Part shown: positions 35,512 through 45,321 of the stretch, one piece after another
Layout of the letters: the number at the start of each line of letters is the position of its first letter
How positions within the stretch are numbered: the stretch's first letter is position 1
Assembly (NCBI GenBank): GCA_005405945.1
Contig: BJHW01000001.1
Location: forward strand, 8,246,001-8,310,000
From: Streptomyces violaceusniger
GTDB taxonomy: Bacteria > Actinomycetota > Actinomycetes > Streptomycetales > Streptomycetaceae
Direction of reading: 5' to 3'
DNA length: 64,000 nucleotides
Made by a program: the position numbers and the translations under genes
Notes under the pieces: generated by a model
What the model was told of the DNA's origin: nothing
Seen by the model: the letters and a program-made list of their open reading frames with translations, nothing else
The model's database searches: none

Positions 35512-37623
35512 ATGGAAGATCACACCTTTGTGCCGCGCCCACGCGCGGAGCGAGCGTGGGGGAAACACGTGCTGGGCAGCAGCGACAACGCCATGGGGAA
35601 GCACCGCAAGCACCGCCGTAAGCCGTCCTCGAGGAGCCGGGGGATGCGGCTGCGCCGCTGGCTGGCCGCGCGGGTCCGGCTGGACTACCCCAGGGCGGGG
35701 CGGAGCGGTGCGACGCGATGGGTGCCGTCGTGGCGTCAGGTCTCCCTGTTCTTCCTGTTCTGCCTCGGCAGTCTGACCGGTCTGCTGAGCTTTCTGTATC
35801 TGCAGACCGACATCCCCAAGAACCTCAATGACTTCGCCACCCAGCAGGACAACGTCTACTACTGGGCCGACGGCACCGAGATGGCCCGTACCGGCCCGGT
35901 CAACCGGCAGGAAGTGCCGCTGGACAAGGTGCCGGAAAAGGTCCAATGGGCGGTGCTCGCCGCCGAGAACGCCAGTTTCTACACCGACAGCGGGGTGTCC
36001 CCGAGCGGTCTGATGCGCGCCGTGACACGGATGGTGACGGGTGGTGAGACACAGGGCGGCTCCACCATCACCCAGCAGTATGTGAAGAACGCCTATCTGA
36101 ATCAGCGCCAGACCTTCTCCCGCAAGCTCACCGAGATGTTCATGGCCATCAAGCTGGACGACCGGATGAGCAAGCGGGAGATCCTCCAGCGCTATCTGAA
36201 CACCAGCTGGTTCGGGCGCGGCAGTTACGGCATTCAGCGGGCCGCGTACGCGTACTACGGCAAGGACGTCTCGGAACTCAACGCGAGCGAGGGAGCGTTG
36301 CTCGCCTCGCTGCTCAAGGGCGCCGGGACCTTCGACCCGACGCTCGGCGCCAAGAACCACAAGCGGGCCGTCGACCGCTGGAAGTGGGTGCTGGACCGGA
36401 TGGTGGACATCGGAAAGCTGTCCAAGTCCGAGCGGGCGCGCTATACGACGTTCCCCGAGCCCAAGGCGCAGCCCAAGCCGGTGGGGCTCACCGGTCAGGT
36501 CGGCTATCTGGTGGAGACGGCCAAGGCGTATGTCAGCTCCCACACCGACACATCCGACGCCGATTTCGACCTGGGCGGCTATCAGATCCACACCACCTTC
36601 GAGAAGCCGAAGGTCCAGGCGCTCGCCAAGGCGGTCAAGAAGACCCGGGACAACCTCGACCCCGACCAGCGCCCCGAAGACCGCCATGTGCGCATAGGCG
36701 CCGCCTCGGTGGCCCCCGGCGGCGCCATACGCGCCCTGTACGGCGGCCCCGGATATCTGGAGCAGGGTTTCAACGACGCGAACGCCTCCACCGTCCCGGC
36801 CGGCACCTCCTTCACCCCCTTCGTCTACGCCGCGGCGCTGCGCGACGGCGTCCTGCTGGAGCGCAACGGAGCGCGGACGCCGGTGACGCCCTCGACGCTC
36901 TACGACGGCGACAACAAGATCGCGGTGCATACGCCCGAAGGCCCCTACTGGGACCGCAGCGGCAAGATCGTGCGGGCCACCAATGACGGCGACGCCTCCT
37001 ATGGGCAGGTCTCGCTGCGCCAGGCGATCGTGCGGTCCATCAACACCCCGATGATCCAGCTGGGCATGGACGTCGGCCTGGACCGGGTCCGGCGGGCGTC
37101 CATCGACGCGGGGCTGCTGCCCAGCAGCTTCGGCGCGCGGGTGCCCGCGTTCTCGCTCGGCACCGCGACACCCAGCTCCATCCGTATGGCCAGCGCCTAC
37201 GGGACGTTCGCGGCCGACGGCACGCACTACGCGCCGTACTCGGTGAGCGGGCTCACCCACGGCGGGCAGAAGGTCGAGCTGCGCAAGGACCGAGCCAAGC
37301 GGGCCTTCAGCGCGGCGGTCGCGGCGCAGGTGGACGATGCGCTGCGCGGCGCGGTCCAGAGCCCGGACGGCTCGGCGCACGAGGCCGCCGTGGCCGGTGG
37401 TGAGGTGGCCGGTAAGGGCGGCACGGCGCAGGACGGCACATCCGCCTGGTTCGTCGGGTACACCAAGAAGCTCTCGACGGCGGTCTCGCTGTCCCGGGTG
37501 GACCCGAAGTCGCAGGAGCTGATGCCGCTCGAGGGAATGGGCGGGGGAGGCGCCGACACTTCGGGTGACACCTACCCCATGGACATCTGGGAGAGCTATA
37601 TGACGGACAGGGCGGCGGAATGA
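35512..37623 (+). CDS. Class A penicillin-binding protein-like glycosyltransferase with degenerate transpeptidase motifs
   Basis: 703 residues. A basic cytoplasmic N-terminus, one membrane anchor VSLFFLFCLGSLTGLLSFLYL (35742-35805), then a GT51 domain with the catalytic Glu in AVLAAENASFY, GGSTITQQYVKNAYL and FMAIKLDDRMSKREILQRYLN. In the transpeptidase domain the usual S-x-x-K box (GSTFKPF) is replaced by AGTSFTPF, so both Ser and Lys are lost at those positions. SxN is kept as RSINTPMIQLG, and KTGT is changed to KGGTAQ. It probably polymerises glycan strands but may not crosslink them or bind penicillin. Start ATG 35512; ATG 35593 is an alternative that drops 27 residues. Divergent from the DUF692 operon. 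Confidence 0.85.
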   Translation: MEDHTFVPRPRAERAWGKHVLGSSDNAMGKHRKHRRKPSSRSRGMRLRRWLAARVRLDYPRAGRSGATRWVPSWRQVSLFFLFCLGSLTGLLSFLYLQTDIPKNLNDFATQQDNVYYWADGTEMARTGPVNRQEVPLDKVPEKVQWAVLAAENASFYTDSGVSPSGLMRAVTRMVTGGETQGGSTITQQYVKNAYLNQRQTFSRKLTEMFMAIKLDDRMSKREILQRYLNTSWFGRGSYGIQRAAYAYYGKDVSELNASEGALLASLLKGAGTFDPTLGAKNHKRAVDRWKWVLDRMVDIGKLSKSERARYTTFPEPKAQPKPVGLTGQVGYLVETAKAYVSSHTDTSDADFDLGGYQIHTTFEKPKVQALAKAVKKTRDNLDPDQRPEDRHVRIGAASVAPGGAIRALYGGPGYLEQGFNDANASTVPAGTSFTPFVYAAALRDGVLLERNGARTPVTPSTLYDGDNKIAVHTPEGPYWDRSGKIVRATNDGDASYGQVSLRQAIVRSINTPMIQLGMDVGLDRVRRASIDAGLLPSSFGARVPAFSLGTATPSSIRMASAYGTFAADGTHYAPYSVSGLTHGGQKVELRKDRAKRAFSAAVAAQVDDALRGAVQSPDGSAHEAAVAGGEVAGKGGTAQDGTSAWFVGYTKKLSTAVSLSRVDPKSQELMPLEGMGGGGADTSGDTYPMDIWESYMTDRAAE

Positions 37624-37735
37624 GCCGGCCCGGCGTGAGCCGTATCGGCGGAATGAGCCGGCCCGGTGCCAGCCGTATCGGCGGAATGAGCCGCTCCCGC
37701 GTGAGCCGCCTCGGCATGAGCCGCCCCGGCGGAAA
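37617..37735. repeat. 33-bp tandem repeats in the PBP/deacetylase convergent gap
   Basis: Three and a half units starting GAATGAGCCGGCCCGGCGTG, with GAGCCGTATCGGC completing each unit, period 33 bp, beginning at the PBP stop codon. Each unit carries ATGAGCCG, so an ATG overlapping the PBP stop opens a short frame of MSRPGVSRIGG repeats. No evidence that this is translated beyond the repeats. Confidence 0.8.
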
Positions 37736-37755
37736 GAGCCCCGCAACGGGACCGC

Positions 37756-39071
37756 TTACTTGGTCTTGGTGTACGTGGACCAGTCCGGCGATTCCGCCGG
37801 GTCCAGCATCCGCAGCTTCGCCAGGACCTTCGGGTCCTGGGCGTCCAGCCAGTCGGCGAGCTGCTTGAACGACACGCACCGCACCCCGTCGCGGCGGCAG
37901 ACGCTCCTCATCACGTCCTCGATGGCCTGCATATAGATGCCGCCGTTCCAGGTCTCGAAGTGATTGCCGATGAACAGCGGCGCCCGGCTGCCGTTGTAGA
38001 CCCGTTCGAAGCCGTTCAGATATCCCTGGCGGGTCAGCCGCTCCCACTCCGCGTATTTCGCCGGATCGCCCTCGGTGCTGTCACCGGACTGGTTGAAGAG
38101 GAAGTTGAAGTCCATCGAGAGGACCTGCTTCTCGCTCTCCGGGTACGGCACCAGCTGCAGCGGGAAGTTCCATATGCCATCGATCTTGGACGGCCAGAGC
38201 TGGAAGTCGCCCGGGGAACTCGCGTCATAGCGCCAGCCGAGGGATTTGATCGCCGGAATCAGCGTCTTCTGGCCCTCCAGGCACGGCGCGCGCCCGCCCA
38301 CCAGCTCCACGTCATAGTCGAACGGCAGCGGCTTGATGTCGGTGAAGCCGGTGTTCGTCTTCCACCGCTTCACGAACGAATACGCCTGCTCCGTTTCGCT
38401 CTTCCACTCCTGGGTTGACCAGTCCTCCCCGCCCTTGGCGCCGCAGAAATGGCCGTTGAAGTGGGAGCCGATCTCATTCCCGTCCAGCCAGGCCCCGCGC
38501 AGCTGCTCCAGGGTCTCCCTGATGTGCTCGTCGGTGGGGAAGGATATGGCGGCCGAGCCCGGCTTGTGCTGGGGCGGCCGATAGAGGTCGCTCTTCGACT
38601 TGGGCAGCAGATACATGCCGCTCAGGAAGAACGTCATGGTGGCGTTGGTCTCCTTGGCCACCTCGCGGAAGCGGGAGAAGAGATGGTCGTCGTTCTCCAG
38701 CGCACCGTCCCAGGAGAAGACCACGAACTGCGGCGGCTTCTCACCGGGTTTGAGCTTTTCGGGCTTGAGTTGGTGCGGCTGCGGTCCGGTGTAGGACGTG
38801 GAGCCGTCCCCGAGCACCTTGACCTTGCCGTCCCAATGGGCGTACTTGTCTTCCTTCTTGGGCTCCCTGGGGACCCGGTCCGACTTGGGGGACGCCGCGG
38901 CCGCGGGGAGGTCCCCGTCCTGGGCGCCCCCGTGTCCCCCGGCGAGGTCAGGGCTATCAGCAGCGCCACCACGACGGCCACGGCCGTCAGCGCGCCCAAG
39001 GGCGCGGCCACGCCATAGGCGTTCTTCGCACCTAAAGCCTGCAACGCCTTCACGATCTTCAGCGCCTTCAC
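37756..39071 (-). CDS. Membrane-anchored polysaccharide-deacetylase-like protein; frameshifted as sequenced
   Basis: About 438 residues. N-terminal anchor GALTAVAVVVALLIALTSPG, then a Lys/Pro-rich spacer. A NodB-like core follows: FVVFSWDGALENDDHLFSRF (first Asp), NATMTFFLSGMYLL, NEIGSHFNGHFCG (His-x-x-x-His), FRAPY-equivalent region GGRAPCLEG, and a late APLFIGNHFETWNGGIY. It looks like a divergent carbohydrate esterase 4 member, probably acting on cell-wall or capsular glycan outside the membrane. The frame shift at 38936-38940 (5 C should be 6) joins the anchor to the domain. GTG 39071 follows a GGGGGCGGG. Catalytic status is uncertain because the metal ligands are not in canonical spacing. 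Confidence 0.72.
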
Positions 39072-39113
39072 GGGTCCCGCCCCCTGGCAACAGTACAGAT
39101 GTACGCCCCCCTC

Positions 39114-39132
39114 AGTATCACAGAAGTATCAC
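39114..39132. promoter_or_regulatory. AGTATCAC direct repeats upstream of the deacetylase-like gene
   Basis: AGTATCAC occurs at 39114-39121 and 39125-39132, start-to-start spacing of 11 bp (one helical turn), 43-61 bases upstream of GTG 39071. It is unusually AT-rich for the region, so a regulator site or promoter element is possible. Confidence 0.45.
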
Positions 39133-39154
39133 GTGCTCTTCACATCCGTCATCC

Positions 39155-40597
39155 TCACCAGCCGGTCAAAAGCAGGTGATTGACGAGCAGTGAGAGGCAG
39201 GCCTGGACCAGGAGCCATCGGCGGCGATCACGGGCGGGCAGCAGTGCGGTGGTCGGCAGCAGCCAGACGAGGAAGGGGAGCCAGATCCGTTCCGTCTCGG
39301 CCTTGCTCATCCCGGACAGATCCGCCACGACGAGCGCGAGCAGCGCGGCGAAGGTCAGCACGACGAGCCCGTCCAGGGCGTCCGGTCCGCCAGGCCCGCC
39401 TGGACCGCCCGGTCCGCCCGGTCCGCCCGGCCTGCCCGCGCGCAGCCGCCGGGCCGCGTCGGGCACCGCCGACAGCATCCGCCGCGCACCTGCGACACAG
39501 GCCGGACCCGCGGCTACCGACGCCACGGCCAGATTGGCCCAGACCCAGTACGCGTACGGGCGATCGGCGGCCACGCCCTGGTAGTAGCGCTCGACCAGCA
39601 GGGAGTACCCCTCCCACCACCGGAACCCGGCCAGTGTGAACGCCCCGGCCACCACCGCCACCCCGGTCAGCGCGAAGGGCAGCGGCCGCGCAGTGCGGGC
39701 CAGCAGCAGTACGGCGGCGGCGGGCAGCGCCAGCAGCGTCAGCCCGTACGAGAGATAGGCCGTCAGCCCCAGCAGCAGCCCCGAGCCCAGCGCGACCGCT
39801 CCGGGGGCCCGGACCGTACGCGTCGCCGCGAGCGCCAGCAGCGCGAGCCCCCAGGCCGCGACCGCCGCGAAATAGCCGTCGGCCGAGGCGCCCACCCATA
39901 CCGCCCCGGGCGCCAGGACCAGGAACGGGGCGGCCGTACGCGCCGCCCGCTCCTGCCCCAGGGCGCGCAGCGTGACCAGGATCGCGACCGCCGCCGAGCC
40001 GCCCACGGTGACGCAGAAGGCCCCCGCCCAACCGCCGCCGCCCAGGCCCAGCCGGTCCAGGCCCACGAAGGTGAGCACGGCGCCCGGCGGATGGCCCGCG
40101 ATATGGGCGGGCCAGTGGTCGGGCTGGGTGAGCAGGATGTGGCCGGTGAAGCCGCGCAGGGCCGCGCCGATGTCCTGGAACCGGTCGATGCCGCGCAGAT
40201 ACTCGTGGCGCGCCGTCAGCCGCTCCGCGACCCCGCGCCGCCATCCGTCGACCAGCGCCAGCGACCAGATCCAGGCCATGGCCGCCGCCCAGACGGCCAC
40301 CAGCAGCCCGCGCCACGGCAGCCGCGACGCCAGCCGGTGGCCGTGGACCACGACCGCCGCGGCGACGGCCAGGGCGAGGGGCGTACCGGGGCCCACATGG
40401 GGCAGCCAGTCGGCGTACAGCGGCGCCCAGTCGACGTACAGGGAGTGATCGGCCCGCTGGATCAGGGTGCCGACGACGGCGGCGGCGGCGAAGAGCGCGG
40501 CGGCGGCAGCGGCGGCGAGCACGTCCCGGCGACGTCCGGTCCGCGTGTCGTCCCGGATCGGCTGGATGTCGACGCCGTTGCGGAGAGGGAGCTTCAC
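39155..40597 (-). CDS. Polytopic membrane protein, GT-C glycosyltransferase-like
   Basis: 480 residues with about 10-11 hydrophobic segments. An N-terminal cytoplasmic stretch MKLPLRNGVDIQPIRDDTR precedes the first helix. A conserved extracytoplasmic loop follows the second and third helices and contains HILLTQPDHWPAHIAGHPPGA; the Asp/His-Pro-Pro composition is as in GT-C type polyprenol-sugar transferases. A Gly-Pro repeat (GGPGGPGGPGG, 39380-39432) interrupts a cytoplasmic loop. The C-terminal half shows SGMSKAETERIWLPFLVWLLP. I recognise the general actinobacterial type but not a substrate. It sits in a minus-strand pair with the deacetylase-like gene, which supports a cell-envelope glycan role. 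Confidence 0.62.
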   Translation of the reverse strand: MKLPLRNGVDIQPIRDDTRTGRRRDVLAAAAAAALFAAAAVVGTLIQRADHSLYVDWAPLYADWLPHVGPGTPLALAVAAAVVVHGHRLASRLPWRGLLVAVWAAAMAWIWSLALVDGWRRGVAERLTARHEYLRGIDRFQDIGAALRGFTGHILLTQPDHWPAHIAGHPPGAVLTFVGLDRLGLGGGGWAGAFCVTVGGSAAVAILVTLRALGQERAARTAAPFLVLAPGAVWVGASADGYFAAVAAWGLALLALAATRTVRAPGAVALGSGLLLGLTAYLSYGLTLLALPAAAVLLLARTARPLPFALTGVAVVAGAFTLAGFRWWEGYSLLVERYYQGVAADRPYAYWVWANLAVASVAAGPACVAGARRMLSAVPDAARRLRAGRPGGPGGPGGPGGPGGPDALDGLVVLTFAALLALVVADLSGMSKAETERIWLPFLVWLLPTTALLPARDRRRWLLVQACLSLLVNHLLLTGW

Positions 40598-40750
40598 GAC
40601 GTCACGCTACGTCGCCGAGCCCGCTCCCCGGCCCCCGCGCCGCGCGCTGTCATCGGACCGTCAGATCTTCCCGGACAGCGCCCGTGACGTCACCGTTTCG
40701 TCATGGGCTCAAGGCCCCTGCCGGCGGTGCGGCGGACCTACGGTCATGCC

Positions 40751-42033
40751 ATGAGCCACCCTCCCCGTACCGACCGTGATCGCCGCGCCCTGTGGCGCAG
40801 CCCGCTGCGCGGCCCCTGGCTGACGTCCGTCTTCGGCCTGGTCCTGCTCTTCGGCATCCCCGTGCTCTTCGTGACCGGACTGCTGTCGTACGCCGCCTAC
40901 GACCCCGACCTGTCCCCGGTGAACGACGAGACCCCGGACAAGGGGCTGCTGGGCTTCTACCTCTTCTCCTGGCCGACCGACCCCTCCTGGCTCTACCGCG
41001 TCACGCAGGGGGTGCACGTCACGCTCGGGGTCGTGCTCGTCCCGGTGCTGCTGGCCAAGTTGTGGTCGGTGATCCCCAAGCTGTTCGCCTGGCCGCCGGT
41101 GCGGTCCCTGGGGCACGCGCTGGAACGGTTCTCGCTGCTCCTGCTGGTCGGCGGGGGGCTGTTCGAGTTCGCCACCGGCGTGCTCAACGTCCAGCTGGAC
41201 TACGTCTTCCCCGGCTCCTTCTACCCGCTGCACTTCTACGGGGCGTGGATCTTCATGGCCGCCCTCGTGGTCCATGTGGCGCTGCGGCTCCCGCTCATGG
41301 TGCGGGCGCTGCGGAGCCGCGAGCTGCGGGCCGAGCTGCGTACCCGCACCGCCGACACCCGGCCGGAACCGCCGGACGAGACCGGCCTGGTCAGCCCGCG
41401 GCCCGCCGCGCCGACCATGTCGCGGCGGGGCGCGCTCGCCATGGTCGGCACCGGCTCCTTCGCGCTGCTGGTGGTGACGGCCGGTCAGAGCATCGGCGGC
41501 CCGCTGCGCACGAGCGCGCTGCTCGCCCCGCACGGCCGTGACCCGGGTCGGGGGCCGAACGGCTTCCAGATCAACAAGACCGCCGTGGCCGTCGGCATCC
41601 GCGCCCGCGACATCGGCCCCGACTGGCGGCTGGTGGTGCGGGGCGCGGCGGGCCGCGAGACCGTCCTCACCCGGGAGCGGCTGCTGCGGCTGGAGCACCA
41701 CGGCGCGGCCCTGCCCATCGCCTGTGTGGAGGGGTGGTCCACGGCCGACCAGCGGTGGGAGGGGGTGCGGTTGGCCGACCTCGCCGCGCTGGTGGGGCAT
41801 GCCGACCGGCCGCCGAAGGTCCTGGTGGAGTCCGTGCAGCGGCACGGCTCCTTCCGCAGCGTCGTGCTGAGCGAGCACCAGGTCCGCGATCCCCGCTCGC
41901 TGCTGGCGCTGAGGGTCAACGGCGCGGATCTGTCGCCGGACCACGGCTATCCGGCGCGGGTGATCGTGCCCGGGGCTCCGGGTGTGCACAACACCAAGTG
42001 GGTCGGGCGGTTGACCTTCGGGGGACGGCATGA
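40751..42033 (+). CDS. Membrane molybdopterin-dependent oxidoreductase with cytochrome b561-like N-terminus; frameshifted at the last codons
   Basis: About 427 residues. Four N-terminal membrane helices carry His residues (VTQGVHVTLG, HFYGAWIFMAALVVHVALRL), as in b-type cytochromes. A linker with PTMSRRGALAMVGTGSFALL follows, a buried Tat-like RR segment, then a sulfite-oxidase-type domain with the Mo-binding Cys in LPIACVEGWSTADQRWEGV and GVHNTKWVGRLTF at the end. Adding one G at 42020-42024 (5 G should be 6) ends the protein FGGTA with a stop overlapping the next ATG (ATGA). Probably a quinol- or thiol-linked oxidoreductase on the outer membrane face; substrate unknown. Confidence 0.85.
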
Positions 42034-42599
42034 GGATTCTCGGGCGGAGCCGTGGTGGGCCGCGGCGGCTGGACGGCGAGTCGCCGCTGCGGCTGGTGCT
42101 GCTTCTGTGCTCCTTCGCGCTGACCGGTTACGCCGGGGTGAGGCTGCTGAGCGGCGACTGGTTCGGGATCGCGCTGTGGTTCGTCGCGGCCGCCGTCCTC
42201 CACGACCTGGTGCTGCTGCCGCTGTACGCGCTCGCCGACCGCGCCGTGGCGGCCGTGCTCCCGGCCCCGGCCCGCTGGATCAACCATGTGCGGGTGCCCG
42301 CCTTCGTCTCCGGTGTGTTGCTGCTGGTGTGGTTCCCGCTGATCCTCGGCCAACAGGAGCGCCGCTACGAGCACGCGACCGGGCTGAGCGCCGGCGTCTT
42401 CTGGCCGCGCTGGCTGCTGATCACCGCCGTACTCTTCGGCGCCTCGGCGCTGTGGCTGCTGATCCGGGTGGCGATCCGGGGGTGGCGGCGTCGCCCGGGG
42501 GTTCGAGGTGGGGCCGCGTCGGCCACTTCGGCGGCTTCGGCGGCTTCGGCCGGGGAGCGGAGGCCGCCCGCCGGGCCCGCAGGGCCCAGCCGGCCATGA
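42030..42599 (+). CDS. Small four-helix membrane protein
   Basis: 189 residues with four predicted membrane helices (LRLVLLLCSFALTGYAGV, IALWFVAAAVLHDLVLLPLY, VPAFVSGVLLLVWFPLIL and WLLITAVLFGASALWLLI). An Ala/Ser/Gly/Pro tail follows. Its start overlaps the stop of the molybdopterin oxidoreductase, so it is probably a partner subunit or assembly factor. The last 180 bases overlap the 3' end of the convergent GT-C gene, and both proteins have low-complexity tails there. Function not recognised. Confidence 0.7.
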   Translation: MRILGRSRGGPRRLDGESPLRLVLLLCSFALTGYAGVRLLSGDWFGIALWFVAAAVLHDLVLLPLYALADRAVAAVLPAPARWINHVRVPAFVSGVLLLVWFPLILGQQERRYEHATGLSAGVFWPRWLLITAVLFGASALWLLIRVAIRGWRRRPGVRGGAASATSAASAASAGERRPPAGPAGPSRP

Positions 42600-44545
42600 C
42601 CGCCGCACAGGCGACCGCGTACCCCAGCGTTCCGACCCACGCGCCGTCGTCCACCGCACGGGCCGTCACATACTGCGCGACGCCCGCGAGCGGCACTCCG
42701 AGCCACTCCCAGCGCCCGTCGATGGCCACCAGCGCCACCACCAGCAGCGCGTACCAGGGGTAGCCGGGCGTCATCAGCAGGAACGCGGTCCCGGTCACCA
42801 CCAGCGCGCCGCGCCAAGGCCGTTGGGGATCGCCGCGCAGCAGCACCCAGGCCACGACCACGAGCAGGACGGCGGCGATCACGGGGAGGGCCCAGGCCTC
42901 CGGGTCGGGGTGGAGCAGGCGCAGCAGGGCGTAGCGGTTCTTGTCGTCGGCGGTGGTGGAGCCCGTCCCGTAGCCCTCCTCGGCCACATAGCCGGTGAGA
43001 TAGCCGAGGACGGAGGAGTGCGAGAGCAGGACGTACGGGAGGTAGCCGAGCGCGACGACGGCGGTGGCGGGCAGCACGATGGCCGCGGCACGGCGGGTTG
43101 GCGCGGCGCGGTGGATGGGCGTGGCACGGCGGGTTGGCGCGGCGCGGTGGGTTGGCGCGGCGCGGTGGATTGGCGCGGCGCGGTGGATGGGCGCGGTCGG
43201 CGAGGCGGGGCTTCCGGCGGGCCTGGGCCTTTTGAGCGCGGTGAGAGGCCTGGCGACGGCCGTGGCGAGGACGCCGGAGAGGGCGCCCGGCAGGGTCACG
43301 GCGGGCAGCAGCTTGGCCGCGGTCGCCGCGCCGAGCAACGCACCGCCCAGGACGTGGCGGCGGGGGACGGCGACGAGGCCCGCGACGGTCAACAGCACGC
43401 CCAGCGCGTCGACATGGGCGTTGTTCACCGCCTCCACCGGCACGGCCGGACACCAGGCCCAGAGCGCGGCGCGGGCGGTCGCGAGGCGCGGATCGCGGCG
43501 GCGCCGTGCCGCGGCGAGCAACACGGCGGTGGTGGCGACGGACAGCAGCGCGCCGCAGGCCTGGAGGGGGAGGAGGGTGGAACCTGACGGCGCCGAGCGG
43601 TGTACAAGCAAGAAATAGCCCTCTGCGGCGGAGGATAAATCGTATGGACCGAGGGGCGGTTCAAGCGCGTGCACTGCGGATCGGCGGAGGCGCTTGGCGG
43701 GTGATCGGGCTCCGGATCGGCGCGCGGGACGGCGCCGCGCGCGGGGCGTTCGGGCCCGGGCGGATGGGCGCGGGAAGTTCGAGCGCGGGGCCGATGGGCG
43801 TGGGGCGGACGGGGGCGCGGTCAGGGCCACGGCAGGCGGAGCCCTGCGGGAAGAGCCAGCGGTCGCGCAGCGAGGCGAGCGCGGGGTCCTCGGGCGCGTG
43901 GTCATAAGGGGACATGCCCGCGGCCTGCACGCGTCCGTCCCAGGCGTAGCGGTAGGCGTCCGTGCTGGTGCGCGGCGGGGCGAGCAGTCCCGTGACGGCG
44001 ACCGCCGCGCTGCCCACGAGCACGAACGCAGCGGCCTGACGGGCGCCGAGACGGCGGACGGTCCACGCGGCCGCGGCGAACAGCGCCCAGGCGACGGCGT
44101 ACCAGCGGGACAGCGTGCCGGGCGCGGTATGGAAGTCGTCCCTACGGAAGGTGAGGGCGAGGACGGCGACCAGCGAGCCGAGCAGCGTGGCCAGAGCGAC
44201 CGGGGTGCCCCAGCGGCGGGCGGTCCGCACCTGCGACGGCGGGGTGGGGCGCATCCGCGAGGGCGGGGTGGGGGCGGTCCGCGTACGCTCGGGCGGGGTG
44301 GGGCGCACCCGCGTGTGCGGGGTGGGGCGCGCGGATGGACGGGGCTCGTCCGTGCTGTCGGGTGGTGGCGCGGGGCGGTCCGGTGGACGGGGCTCGTCCG
44401 CGCCGCTGGGCGGTGGTGCGGGGCGGTCGCGGGCCGGTGGCCGAGGGACCGGGCCGGAGTGTGGTCGAGACGCCTGATCGGGCGCCCGGCCGGTCCACCG
44501 GGCGAGTCGGCCGGGCCGCAGCAGGCGGCGCAGCGATGCGGGCAC
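42421..44545 (-). CDS. GT-C (GT87-like) membrane glycosyltransferase with low-complexity insertions; frameshifted as sequenced
   Basis: Large polytopic enzyme of roughly 700 residues. A Pro/Arg-rich N-terminus (44225-44500) precedes the first helices. The early loop STDAYRYAWDGRVQAAGMSPYDH has the Asp and DGR pattern of polyprenol-phosphate-mannose-dependent GT-C enzymes, and RPSVHTIYPP with AEGYFLLVHRSAP is the next conserved block. A low-complexity insertion of about 40 residues lies between RDRWLFPQG and this block, and another (43085-43200) is Ala/Pro/Thr/His/Arg repeats. Frame changes lie near 43625-43634 and 43676-43690. It ends the GT2-DUF2064-methyltransferase operon. Likely transfers a mannose-type sugar outside the membrane. 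Confidence 0.7.
43085..43200. repeat. 15/18-bp tandem repeats inside the GT-C gene
   Basis: Alternating units GCGGGTTGGCGCGGCGC and GTGGATGGGCGTGGCAC encode Ala-Pro-Thr/Ile-His/Arg-Arg-Ala repeats in a cytoplasmic loop between two hydrophobic blocks. Confidence 0.8.
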
Positions 44546-44548
44546 GGC

Positions 44549-45321
44549 TCAGGCCTCCGTGCCGGACCGGGGCACGGGCGGTGTGTACCGCAGCGATATG
44601 AAGCCGCGGTCCCGCGCGGTCCACTGCTCGACCAGGCTCCAGCCCACCGCGCGCGCGTGGTGCAGCAGCGCCCGGGCGCCGACGCGGGCCCAGGGGAAGG
44701 CCGTTCCCATGTCGCCCCGGCCGTCGTCCACGCGCACCCGCACCCGCTCGTCGACATCCGCCGCCGCGGCCTCCACGATCAGGAGCCCGTCGGGGCCATG
44801 AGTTGGGCGACGCGCGCCAGCAGGGCGCGCGGGTCGCCGCCGATGCCGATGTTGCCGTCGATCAGCAGCGCCGTGCCCCAGCGTCCCTCGCCGGGCAGCG
44901 GTTCGAAGACCGAGCGGCACAGCGCGGGCCCGCCCGCGTGGACCGTACGGGCGACGGCCGCCTGGCTGACGTCGATGCCCAGGCAGGGGCGGCCGTGCAG
45001 GGCCAGCGCGGCCACCAGCCGACCGGGGCCGCAGCCGATGTCGAGTATCGGACCCTGGCAGCGTCGCAGCACGGTCCGGTCGGCCGCGTCGGCGTCCGCA
45101 CACCAGCGTTCGACGTCCAGGGGCAGCATCCAGCCGTCGGCCCGGCGGAGGAACAGCGGCCCTCGGCCCGCGTGGAGCGCTCGGACATAGGGGTCGGCAT
45201 GCCAGGAAGCGGCCGCACGGCGAGCGGACGTCCGCTCGCGCACCGATCCGTCGTGCACCGACCCGTCGTGTACGAATCCCTCGCGCACCGATCCGTCGCG
45301 CACCGTATCGGCCGTGCTCAT
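44549..45321 (-). CDS. Class I SAM-dependent methyltransferase; frameshifted as sequenced
   Basis: About 257 residues. The SAM-binding motif I is GPILDIGCGPGRLVAALAL, followed by CLGIDVSQAAVART (acidic end of strand 2) and LLIDGNIGIGGDP. The C-terminal part, LLIVEAAAADVDERVRVRVDD and GWSLVEQWTARDRGFISLRY, is in another frame. The shift is at 44792-44795, where 4 G on the plus strand should be 5. The N-terminus has a repeated V-D-G-S pattern (SVREGFVHDGSVHDGSV). Its ATG overlaps the DUF2064 stop by 4 bases, and the GT-C gene starts 3 bases after its stop. Substrate probably a lipid-linked sugar or a small glycoside, inferred from neighbours. Confidence 0.8.

Noticed and set aside
37620..37868. 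A small gene encoding MSRPGVSRIGG repeats after the PBP stop
   Set aside because: It is only the translation of a 33-bp tandem repeat and then runs antisense into the deacetylase-like gene. No supporting composition or domain.
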